From CAUZIZ01 sp965219005 (GTDB lineage Bacteria; Acidobacteriota; UBA6911; RPQK01; JAJDTT01), in NCBI GenBank assembly GCA_965219005.1, contig CBDCMS010000003.1:620001-684000 (forward strand): 64,000 nucleotides of DNA, read 5' to 3'. The translations under genes and the position numbers were made by a program. Below the pieces are notes generated by a model. That model had not been told where the DNA came from. It made no database searches and saw only the letters and a program-made list of their open reading frames with translations. Shown in pieces: positions 9,631 to 18,355 of this stretch. Every line of letters begins with the position of its first letter. Position 1 is the first letter of the stretch.

Positions 9631-10875
9631 ATGGACAGCTCATCGCGCCCTTCCTTTGAGAAGACCTCCTCGGATCGGCCTACAGGAGGAGGGAAACCCA
9701 CAGTTGCCCAACCCGGTCGGAGCTGGTTCCCTGTCCTGTTTCTCGCCGTTAGTGTCGTAGGCTTCGCTTTTCTCTTCTGGAAATTCTATCTTACCCCTGA
9801 AGCGCCCAAGGTTCCCAAAGCAGACTCGGTCCGGGCGACGCCGGTTCGGGCTGCGCCGGTGATTCGAGGTCTGCTCCAGCTTTCTTCACAGTACCCCGGT
9901 GAGCTGGACGCCGATACCAGCGATCTGGCTTCCAAGATCAGCGGCCGCCTCAACACGGTCGAAGTTCGGATCGGTGACAGACTCACGGCGGGGGACGTCG
10001 TCGCGGTGGTGGACGACACCGACCTTCAGAACGAGCTCAAAGTGGCCGAGGTCCAGGTCGAGGTCGTAGAGGCAAACAGTCAGCGCGTGGTAGCGCGGCT
10101 GCGCGTGGCAGAAGCGGAACTGGTGCGTATGGAGCGTCTCTTTCGAGAACTGCTGATCAGCGCCCAGCAGATCGAATCCGATCGATCCACGGTCCGGGCG
10201 CTGGAAGCCGAGCTCAAAGCCATGGCTGCTCAGAAGCGGCAATCGGAGGCCCGGGTCAATCTTCTCTCCCAGCAGATCCAGGAAACCAACGTCCGGGCGC
10301 CCTTCTCAGGAACCGTCGGTGAGCGCTACCTGGACCCAGGAACCTTCGTGCAACCCGGAACACCCATCATACGGCTGGTCAAGAGCGGTCCTTTGAGGAT
10401 TCGATTCTGGGTTCCGGAGGGCCAACTATCTCTGGTTGAGCTTGGACTTACCTTCCAGCTCACCACCCAGATCACCGGATCTCGTACCTTCACCGGGAAG
10501 GTGAAGAGGCTTTCGGGCGAAGTCAATCGAAGCAACCGAACCGTGGCCGTCGAGGGCGTGATGGGCGAGAGCACTCTCTCCCTCCGGCCGGGGATGTACG
10601 CCCAGGTCCGTGTCGCTGGAGGGACGATCGAGGGAACTATCGTGCCTGGTGCTGCGGTTCTGAAGCGGGTCAACACCCGGGGAGTCGAGGCCCAGGGCGT
10701 GTTCATCGCGGCGGAGGATGCGGCTCGCTGGATCCCAGTGGAACTGCTGGGGCGACAGGACGATCGCGTGGCCGTCAAGGGAGATCTTGCAGCGGGGGAT
10801 CTGGTCCTGGTGTTCGGACATCAGGACCTGGCCGATGGAGCGCGGGTTACCGTAGCCACCTTCGGCTCGGATTAG
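9631..10875 (+). CDS. RND efflux periplasmic adaptor (membrane fusion protein)
   Basis: I chose ATG 9631; a TTG three codons upstream is the other option. The product is about 414 residues. It has a short cytoplasmic N-terminus, one membrane anchor ('WFPVLFLAVSVVGFAFLFW'), a lipoyl half-motif ('SGRLNTVEVRIGDRLTAGDVVAVV'), a coiled-coil hairpin (about residues 130-210), the returning lipoyl half ('NVRAPFSGTVGERYLDPGTFV'), then beta-barrel and membrane-proximal domains. This is the HlyD/AcrA architecture. It lies 21 bp upstream of the RND pump gene and surely acts with it. No outer-membrane channel gene is present nearby, so the pump must borrow one. Substrate unknown. Confidence 0.9.
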   Translation: MDSSSRPSFEKTSSDRPTGGGKPTVAQPGRSWFPVLFLAVSVVGFAFLFWKFYLTPEAPKVPKADSVRATPVRAAPVIRGLLQLSSQYPGELDADTSDLASKISGRLNTVEVRIGDRLTAGDVVAVVDDTDLQNELKVAEVQVEVVEANSQRVVARLRVAEAELVRMERLFRELLISAQQIESDRSTVRALEAELKAMAAQKRQSEARVNLLSQQIQETNVRAPFSGTVGERYLDPGTFVQPGTPIIRLVKSGPLRIRFWVPEGQLSLVELGLTFQLTTQITGSRTFTGKVKRLSGEVNRSNRTVAVEGVMGESTLSLRPGMYAQVRVAGGTIEGTIVPGAAVLKRVNTRGVEAQGVFIAAEDAARWIPVELLGRQDDRVAVKGDLAAGDLVLVFGHQDLADGARVTVATFGSD

Positions 10876-10896
10876 GGAGTCCAAGGGAGTCAAGCC

Positions 10897-13800
10897 ATGA
10901 GTCTAGCCCGGATCGCAGTCGCCCGACCCGTGGGCACCGGCATGCTTTTTCTGTCGGTCGTCGTTCTGGGTTTTATCTCGGTACAGCGTCTGTCCGTAGA
11001 TCTGATGCCCGCGGTGGACTTTCCCCGCATCTCCATCACGACTCGCTATGAAGGGGTCGCTCCACAAGAAATGGAGACCCTGATCACCCGTCGGTGGAGC
11101 AGGCTGTGTCAACCATCGAGGGCCTCGAGAGAATCGAGGCGGTCTCCTCCGAGGGGCTGAGCCGGGTATCGCTGCGCTTCATCTGGGGGGTTGATCTGGA
11201 CCAGGTCCTGAACGATGTGCGCACCATGCTGGATCGCATCCGAAACCGGCTCCCGGAAGAGGCGGATGCCCCGACGGTCTGGAAGTTCAACCTGTCCGAC
11301 TATCCGGTGGCGTACCTGGGACTGAGCGGCGGAGGCGATATCCGCCGGTTGCGTTACCTGGCTGAGGAGACGCTGGGCCGCCGGCTGGAGCGGGTCAAGG
11401 GGGTAGCAGCGGTCGAGGTCCGAGGAGGACGGGTTCGAGAGATCCAGGTACGGCTGGATGCCAGGCGCCTGGCGTCGCTGGGCATCAGCGCACAGGACGT
11501 GAGCCAGGCTCTGGCTCGGGAGAATCGGGATGTCTCCGCGGGAGACATGCTGGACGATCAGCGAGAGGTCATCATTCGGGCTTCGGGTGAGTTCAAGAAT
11601 CTGGACGACCTGGCCGGCACCGTCGTGACCTACCGCCGAGGCCGACCCATCTACGTGGGTGACCTGGCGGAGGTGGTGGACTCCTTTCAGCAAGTCAGGA
11701 GCGAGCTCTGGATCGATGGAGAAGGCGGAATCCGTTTACGGATAGCCAAACAATCCAACGCCAACACGATTGAAGTTGTCGCCGCACTTCGGGAGGAGGT
11801 CCAAAGGATCAATCAAGAATTCGAAGGTCGCCTCCATCTTTCCGTGCTCATGGACAGCGCCGATTTCATCAAGAAGTCGGTGTCCAATGTCCAGTCGGGG
11901 GCCCTTCTGGGAGCCCTATTAGCCGTGATCATTCTGATGATCTTCCTGCGCGACTGGCGCTCGACCCTCATCATCTCGACCGCCATCCCCATCAGTGTCC
12001 TGGCCACCTTTTCCCTCATGTATTTCTACGGATTCACGCTGAACGTGATCTCTTTCGGAGGGCTGGCTCTGGGAATCGGAATGCTGGTCGACAATTCGAT
12101 CGTGGTCTTGGAGAACATCTACCGCAAGCGAGAGCTGCAGATGGAGCTCAATGAGTCGGCGGTGCAGGGGAGCCGCGAAGTTGCCGCCGCCGTCGTGGCC
12201 GGGACCGTGACCACTCTGGCCGTCTTTTTCCCAGTGGTTTTCGTCCCCGGATTCGCGGGCATCTTCTTCAAGGAGATGGCAGTTATCGTCTGCTTTGCAC
12301 TCTTCTGCTCCCTGACGGTTGCTCTAACCTTGGTACCCATGCTTACGGCCCGAGTTTTCAAGGGTCGGCCCGGCGGGCAAAGCGGCTGGACTCGACGCCT
12401 GTATGACCTGGGCGAGCGCAGTCTGGCCGGGCTCGAGAATCTGTACGGGGGCCTGGTTCGCAGGGCCCTTTTCCATCCCTGGGTGACCATCGCGTTCTCA
12501 ATACTGCTGCTGGCGAGTGCGCTTCTTCTGGTCCCCTCAATCGGATACGAGTTAATGCCCGAGGCCGACGAGGGACGGGTGGATGTGAGGGTGGAGCTCC
12601 CCATAGGTACTCCGCTGGAGACGACCAAGGAGGTCGTGCTGGAGATGGAGCGGCGCATTCAGGGCACTCTACAGGAAGGCGAAGTCGAGCACATCATGAC
12701 CGTAGCGGGACCCGATCGCAGTTGGAGACCCGGCACCTCTAATCAGGGATCTTTGCGGATCACGCTGGTACCCATCGGAGAACGAGAACGATCCAGCAAA
12801 GAGATTTCGGCCGCCGTGCGCAAGGCAATTGCCGGCATGCCTGGCTCTGAGAATCGGGTTCGTCTCGGCAGCGGCAACATCCTGGTGCGCGTCATGCGGG
12901 GAGGCGAGGACCGGGTCAGCGTGGATATTCGCGGACACGACATGGAAACAGCGGATGCGCTGGCGCTTGAAGCAGCTCGCATGATGAGAGAGATACCTGG
13001 AGTTGCTGACGCTACCATTGACCGGGAACCGGGGAAGATGGAGCGCGTGGTTTATGCCGACCGAGAACGCCTGGCCCAGCTGGGTCTAGGAGGAGCGGAC
13101 GTGGCCGAGGCGGTGGAACACTACATACTGGGAAAGGTGACTACCCGCTTTCGAGAGGGTGGCTACGAGTATGATATCCGCGTCCAACTGCGTCCCGACG
13201 ACCGGGTTCACATCCAACAGCTCCCTGAACTTCCGATTGTTGCCTCAAACGGTGAGCTGGTACCTCTTTCATCGGTGGCACGGATCGTTCTGACCGAGGG
13301 CCCAACCTCTATTTCACGAGAGAATCAGGAACGGATCGTGAAGGTCAACGCCGGCCTCGGTGACCGTGCCCTGGGAGATGTTGTGGCCGATCTGCAGGAG
13401 GGACTCAAGAGCATCGCCGTGCCCGAGGGTTTTACCCTGGCTATCGGTGGAGAATACGAGGAGCAGCAGAGAATATTCTGGGATCTTCTGATAGGTCTTC
13501 TGATTGCCGTTTTTCTGGTCTACGCCGTGATGGCGATGCAGTTCGAGTCCTTTCTGCATCCGCTGGTGATCATGACGGCGGTACCTTTCGGTTTCATCGG
13601 GGTGGCTCTCTCCCTCTATCTAACGGGAACCACCCTGAACATGAATTCCTTTCTGGGTTCCATCGTCCTGGTTGGCGTCATGGTCAACAACTCGATCGTG
13701 CTGGTGGACTACGTCAACCTGCTGCGTCGCGAGCACGGATTCGGGCTCCACGAGGCCCTGGTGGAAGGAGCGCGGCGCAGACTGCGTCCGGTGGTCATGA

Positions 13801-14027
13801 CCACGACAACCACGATTCTCGCCATGCTTCCCCTGGCAATGGGAGTGGGAGAGGGGGCCGAGCTGCAGGCTCCGTTGGCACGGGTCATCGTAGGTGGGCT
13901 CACAACATCCACTCTGATCACGCTGGCCTTCGTCCCCTGTCTGTATTTTGTCGTCGAACGCCGCCGTCAGGCTCACCGAGTGAATGAACTGGATGAGATT
14001 CCCCAGGGGGCGGCGACGGCCGATTGA
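10897..14027 (+). CDS. RND efflux pump inner-membrane transporter (one frameshift)
   Basis: The gene is split into two frames: 10897-11160 encodes the N-terminus through 'APQEMETLITR', and 11094-14027 encodes the rest from 'MEQAVSTIEGLERIEAVSS'. Joining them at about 11092 with one extra C restores '...LITRPVEQAVSTIEGL...', the expected sequence, and yields ~1043 residues, the normal size of an HAE-type RND pump. TM1, the porter domains, the TM4 motif 'GMLVDNSIVVLENIYRKRE' and the C-terminal repeat with 'GVMVNNSIVLVDYVN' are all intact. Function by family: proton-driven tripartite efflux with the upstream adaptor. As read, only a truncated peptide plus an internal-start fragment could be made, unless the indel is a sequencing error. 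Confidence 0.88.
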
Positions 14028-15784
14028 GTTCCAGGTGACGATCTGTAAACAGCACAATCTGCCCCACGTTCAACAAAAGTTTCCCGCTGTAGCTTTGGCC
14101 TCCAGGCCGAAGTTCTTCCTGTCGAGCCGGTCGCTCGACGGACGGCGGCCTGGAGCCCACCGCTACGTCAGGGCGATCTTGCTTGTTTTGGTCGCCTTCT
14201 CTCCCACCGTTGTCACCGTAGGGGCCGGTCAGGGCAAGGACTCTGGTTTCAAGACTCCAGAGCGTGCGGCCATATACGCCTATGGGTACCATGGACGCGT
14301 CTACCACCTCGATCCGGGTCCTCACCTCTTCGTGGACTGGAGATACGTCAACCCTGGACACACCCGCTATACCTACCAGGGAAAGCGGATTGAGCGAGAT
14401 CGACCCGAAGCCTATTCATCGGATATCAACCCAGAAATCGATGTCACGCCGGTAGATATCCCGTCGGGAATCCGGCTCGAGCGAGTTCCCGCCACCAAGC
14501 TGGGTCCGATCATCACCAACGACAAGCCCTGGGAGTTCTTCACCCCCTACGTCAATCTGATCCATTATCAGGGGAAGTACCTGCTCTTCTACAACACGAC
14601 CACCTTCCGCAGAGGCCGGGGGCTCCGAGGGCTACATGGTGTGTTATGCCGAGTCTACTGATGGGGTGAACTACACCAAGCCTTCCCTGGGGCAGATCGA
14701 GTTCGAGGGAAGCAAGGCCAACAACATCGTCCTGGGACCCGGAGTCTGCAAGTATGGGATCCATGGTCCAGCCATCTTCGTCGATCCTCACGCGGTCCCA
14801 GCCGAGCGCTTCAAGGCCTTGTATCAGGCGGCAGCCGACCAGGAAACGGTGGAGCGACTTCGTGCCCTGCGGCCGGAATCGGTCACGGTCGCTGCCAAGG
14901 ATGGGACCGGGATCATGGCCGCGGTTTCCCCCGACGGAATTCGCTGGCGCGAGCTGGCCGAACCGGTAATGGGCCACGTCAGCGACACCGGAACTACCGC
15001 CTACTGGGATGAGAGTTTGCAGCGCTATGTGGGTTACTTCCGCATGGGGGTGATGGGAAGACGCATGATCGGCCGGGCCGAGACCTCCGACTTTCGCCGC
15101 TGGCCCCATCCGGAGATGATCCTGTTACCGAATGCCCAAGATCCGCCCTGGGTTGATTACTACACGAACGGAAGATCGATGTATCCAGGTACCCGCACCA
15201 TGCACCTGATGTTCCCCATGATCTACCATCGGAACACCGACACCAGTGTCATGCGAGTCGCCAGCAGCATGGAGGGCCGTGTCTGGAATTTCCTTCCGGG
15301 CGGTCCGGCTCTGGAGCCCGGCCGTGAAGGTGAGTTCGACGGCGGCTGTATCTTTCCGGGGGCAGGTCTGGCGGAGATCTCCGGCGACCGTGTCGTCCTG
15401 CCCTACAGCGGCTTCGCCGTGCCCCACAAGTTTCCCCGCCTGGGTCCGCTGGGAGAGATCGCTCTTGCAGTCTGGCCCAAACAGCGTCTGGGCGCACTCG
15501 TCGCTGATGAAGAAGGCTCCTTCGTGACCCACTCGTTGACCAGCCAGGGAGATCGCCTCTGGCTCAACTTCGAAACCCGTCGCGGCGGATCGATTGCCAT
15601 CGAAGTAGAAGGAGTTGAGGGTCGGAGCCCGAGCGACTGCGACCCCCTGTTCGGCGACCAGCTGCTAAAGCAGGTCACCTGGAAGGGCCAGCCGAGCCTG
15701 GGGGTGAAGCCGGGAGAGCTATTCCGTCTGAGGTTCCACCTTCGTAGTGCGAAACTCTACTCTTTCGAAATCGCTGAAAAGTGA
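13984..15784 (+). CDS. Secreted five-bladed beta-propeller (GH32/43-like fold) protein, frameshifted
   Basis: Two frames make up one gene: 13984-14661 (N-terminus, ends after 'NTTTFRR') and 14636-15784 (from 'MVCYAESTDGVNYTKPSLG'). One surplus base near 14608-14616 separates them; dropping it gives '...TTFR-EAGGSEGYMVCYAES...'. Paralogues at 23575-25065 and 53410-54942 share 'CYAES.DG..W..P.LG...FEGSK.NNIV', which confirms the joint. The N-terminal hydrophobic segment 'AILLVLVAFSPTVVTVGAG' looks like a signal peptide; the true start may be ATG 13984 (overlapping the RND gene by 44 nt) or a later TTG such as 14095. The fold resembles secreted glycoside-hydrolase-like propellers. Activity is unknown, and I do not see enough to claim catalytic acids. 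Confidence 0.72.
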
Positions 15785-15803
15785 GTAGTTCCGCGCCAGC
15801 GAA

Positions 15804-16841
15804 CTAGCGACGCCTGAACGAATAGATCAGGGCATCGGGATCACGGGCCAGGAATCCACTCCCAGATCGCTCGATGATCGTGAAGCTGATCGCCCTCTGT
15901 CCCGTAGTCGGGATCAAGACGAGACGCTCTGCGCTGGCATCGAAGGTCCAGGTACCGGACGACCCCAGGTTGGTGGCGATCGCTTGCAGACTACCCGTAG
16001 CTTGCGAGATCTTGTAGCTGTTCCCGGGGCTATTCAGGTCGAGATACATGCTGCCTGAGAGCGAAGTAGTCACCGTGGCCATCCCCTGCAAGGCCTCTGC
16101 CATATCTGTAATGGCTCCGAACATTTCCTCTTCGGTTGTCCGGGCGGGCTTTGTATCTTCTGCTTCAGCTGGTGTCTTCTCGCCGCGGGCAGCAGCCGAC
16201 GCACCGCCGCGGACGTTTACCTCCCAACTCCCCGCGAGCGGACCCTCTGCGATGGGTTCCGGCGCCTCGATCGACGGCGAGTCGCCGAACCACCCCAACC
16301 AGAGACCCAACGAAAGAACAAAGACACTGATCAAGACCAGCGCACCAACGCCCACCATCCAACCCCTTCGAGCAGAAGAGGGCTTCGGATCTTTACCTAG
16401 AATCCTCGCGATTCGATCGACGTCGTGATCGAAATGGGTGTGGGTAAGCTGGACCGCTTGCTGGCGCGCCAAGGCGGAGATCTCCTCCGGCAGCTCTTCG
16501 GCCTTGAGGTTTCCGGCCCCCGGGACGATCACTGGAACCACTCGGATTCCACCCGCCAGAGCAGCGAGGATTTCCCTGCGCACGAAATCATCGGGGTCAT
16601 CCAGCCGGCGTCGACCCTGCTCGTCGGCCGTCGTTGTCCACTGCTTACCGATCAGGACCAGCAGCACTGAGGATGAACGGACGGCCTGCTCTATCTTTGC
16701 CGCAAAGTCCTCACCCGGTGCGATCCCAGGGACATCCATGAAGACGGCGCCTGGAAAGAGGGCAGTCAGGCGATCGTACAAGCGCCCGGCGTAGCCCGCG
16801 TCGTCGTCTCTGCGATAGCTGAGAAAAATACTAACGCCCAT
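15804..16841 (-). CDS. TIR-domain protein with one transmembrane segment and an extracytoplasmic C-terminal domain
   Basis: The real start is ATG 16841-16839 (MGVSIFLSYRRDD); the longer frame upstream is a shadow of the preceding gene. The 345-residue product has a TIR_2-type domain (about 1-150): 'SIFLSYRRDDDAGYAGRLYD', 'VFMDVPGIAPGEDF', 'SSSVLLVLIGKQW' and 'DDFVRREILAAL' (E90 is the candidate catalytic Glu of NAD-cleaving TIRs). One membrane helix follows (about 161-186), then a ~160-residue beta-rich region of unknown type. The ATG overlaps the TGA of the upstream gene by one base (TGATG), so the two are translationally coupled. TIR proteins may be NADases in defence or signalling; this architecture is not a defence system I recognise. 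Confidence 0.82.
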   Translation of the reverse strand: MGVSIFLSYRRDDDAGYAGRLYDRLTALFPGAVFMDVPGIAPGEDFAAKIEQAVRSSSVLLVLIGKQWTTTADEQGRRRLDDPDDFVRREILAALAGGIRVVPVIVPGAGNLKAEELPEEISALARQQAVQLTHTHFDHDVDRIARILGKDPKPSSARRGWMVGVGALVLISVFVLSLGLWLGWFGDSPSIEAPEPIAEGPLAGSWEVNVRGGASAAARGEKTPAEAEDTKPARTTEEEMFGAITDMAEALQGMATVTTSLSGSMYLDLNSPGNSYKISQATGSLQAIATNLGSSGTWTFDASAERLVLIPTTGQRAISFTIIERSGSGFLARDPDALIYSFRRR

Positions 16842-17575
16842 CAGCTCGGGACCCATCCGGCAAAGTACTGTGGGGCCCACCTGCGAGCGAGGTACGTGAT
16901 CTTGTTGGAGTAGGCTCCATGGGGTGGCAGTATCTCGCCATTGATCCAGGCTTCCGCGCCGACCAGGTCGGGGAACTCCATTACCCAGGCCCGGTGCCAA
17001 TCGGGCTGGGGATCGATGAGTTGGAAAGCCTCCAGTTGCATCATGCGATGCTCCCGGGCAATCCCCTTCATCAAATCGACATGTTCCTGGTCGCCTCGGA
17101 GGCTGGGATCGATCGCCTGGGATCCCGGCAGCCATCGTCCGAACAGGAGCACGACGATACTGCTGAGATCAACCTCCAGAGAAGGCACCTGGTGGGGATC
17201 AGTCTGCGGTTTCGCAGCGGGCGAGGGACGAGGATGTGTCACCCAGGTTGAGAAGACCTCGGGGCGGAACGGACGCGATAGATAGTATTCGTAGAATCCG
17301 TAAAGACCGTAGGGAGGAGCCATCTCGGCGTCGATCCAGGCTTCGGCTCCTTCCAGGGTGGGGAACTCGATGATCCAGAATCGTTCCCACCGCTCCTGCG
17401 GCGCAATCAGGCGGAACCCTTCCATGCGCTTCATTCGATGTTGGCGCGCCACGGACAGCATCAGGTCCACATGCTCCTGCTCGTGTGCTTTGCGCTGGGA
17501 AGGGGTGAGACGATGCCAGGTAGGTAGTCGGCCTCCTTTGAAGAGGACAACTATGTTGGATTCTGTTTGGGTCAT
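16841..17575 (-). CDS. Tandem-duplicated alpha/beta-barrel-like domain protein
   Basis: This 244-residue protein starts at ATG 17575 behind a good AGAGGA ribosome site. It consists of two homologous halves: residues ~7-112 and ~139-244 both run 'IVVL...G..LP', 'EQEHVDLM...AR.HRM', 'WI.EFP.L.GAEAWI..E..PP.G.Y' and a closing W. The spacing recalls small dimeric ferredoxin-like (DUF1330/YCII-type) domains, fused here to mimic the dimer. No catalytic residues can be named with certainty. It is coupled by TGATG to the TIR gene, suggesting a functional pair. The right end of its promoter region is occupied by the four-helix-bundle repeat element (from 17603), only 28 bp upstream. Confidence 0.7.
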   Translation of the reverse strand: MTQTESNIVVLFKGGRLPTWHRLTPSQRKAHEQEHVDLMLSVARQHRMKRMEGFRLIAPQERWERFWIIEFPTLEGAEAWIDAEMAPPYGLYGFYEYYLSRPFRPEVFSTWVTHPRPSPAAKPQTDPHQVPSLEVDLSSIVVLLFGRWLPGSQAIDPSLRGDQEHVDLMKGIAREHRMMQLEAFQLIDPQPDWHRAWVMEFPDLVGAEAWINGEILPPHGAYSNKITYLARRWAPQYFAGWVPS

Positions 17576-17602
17576 GATTCCTCTTTTCTAGACAGAAGAT
17601 AC

Positions 17603-18350
17603 AAGAAAATCCCAAGGTACAAGATACAAGATACAAACAAATCTCAAATTCCAAGCACCAAGGTACAAACAAGGTCCACGTTCCACCTAAGAATGCCCGA
17701 GTCTCCACACGGATTTCTTGACCCTTGCTCTTTGATTGGCTCGTGGATTTCCTGGAAGTTGCGTTATTTAGGTTGGGTTATATGGTTTTGTATGATCTCG
17801 AGGAGAGAACGTTTCAGTTTGCAAAACGGGTTCGGATATTTGTCAGGATTGTTCCGATGACTGCTGCGAATGAGGAAGACTGTAGACAGCTTGTCAGGGC
17901 CTCCGGGTCGGTGGGTGCCAACTACCGAGAAGCGAACGACGCCTTGGGCAAAAAAGACTTTCTGATGCGGATAAGAATCAGTCGTAAGGAAGCAAAGGAA
18001 AGTGCCTACTGGCTCAAACTGATCTCTGAAACCAATACATTGGAGAACCACGCTGAAAGTGAACATCTCTTCCGGGAGGCGACAGAACTGGTCAAGATCC
18101 TATCTTCAATAGCACAAGGATCCTCTGCACGACCAAAATAGGCGGTTCCCTATTGGTCCCAGTGACCCTTTATCTCACTACGGTGAAAAATCCCAAGGTA
18201 CAAGGTACAAGATACAAACAAATCTCAAATTCCAAGCGTCAAGAAATCCGTGTAGAGACTCGGGCATTCTGAGGTGGAACCTGGACCTTGTTTGTACCTT
18301 GGTGCTTGGAATTTGAGATTTGTTTGTATCTTGTACCTTGGGATTTTCTT
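17603..18350. mobile_element. Four-helix-bundle gene flanked by ~115-bp inverted repeats (non-autonomous element-like unit)
   Basis: Positions 17603-17722 recur inverted at 18238-18350, with only a few mismatches and one 7-bp deletion (a lost 'atacaag' unit). Between them lies a single S23/IVP-type gene. Within the right side, 18187-18237 is a direct copy of the outer part of the left arm, so 18187-18350 also folds back on itself. The arms consist of AT-rich words such as 'ccaaggtacaa' and 'caaatctcaaattccaag', quite unlike the GC-rich neighbours. The unit exactly fills the gap between two minus-strand genes. No flanking target duplication is visible. Confidence 0.75.
17782..18141 (+). CDS. 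Four helix bundle protein (S23 rRNA intervening-sequence family)
   Basis: I chose ATG 17782 (MVLYDLEERTFQFAKRV), giving 119 residues, the usual size; the TTG at 17725 would add 19 residues running out of the left repeat. The sequence matches the family along its whole length: 'DLEERTFQFAKRVR', 'EDCRQLVRASGSVGANYREA', 'KKDFLMRIRISRKEAKESAY'. These proteins form pentameric four-helix bundles. They were first found inside 23S rRNA insertions, and a relative (Avd) is an accessory factor in diversity-generating retroelements; standalone copies have no known function. No rRNA, reverse transcriptase or variable repeat is near. It lies inside inverted repeats and is the only gene of the unit. Confidence 0.88.
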   Translation: MVLYDLEERTFQFAKRVRIFVRIVPMTAANEEDCRQLVRASGSVGANYREANDALGKKDFLMRIRISRKEAKESAYWLKLISETNTLENHAESEHLFREATELVKILSSIAQGSSARPK

Positions 18351-18355
18351 ACCTC

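Noticed and set aside
16839..17135. N-terminal 98-residue extension of the TIR protein
   Set aside because: It reads through the neighbouring gene in a shadow frame; the internal ATG at 16841 starts exactly at the TIR fold and forms a TGATG coupling.
17782..18141. Diversity-generating retroelement accessory gene (avd)
   Set aside because: The four-helix-bundle gene has no reverse transcriptase, template repeat or variable repeat nearby.
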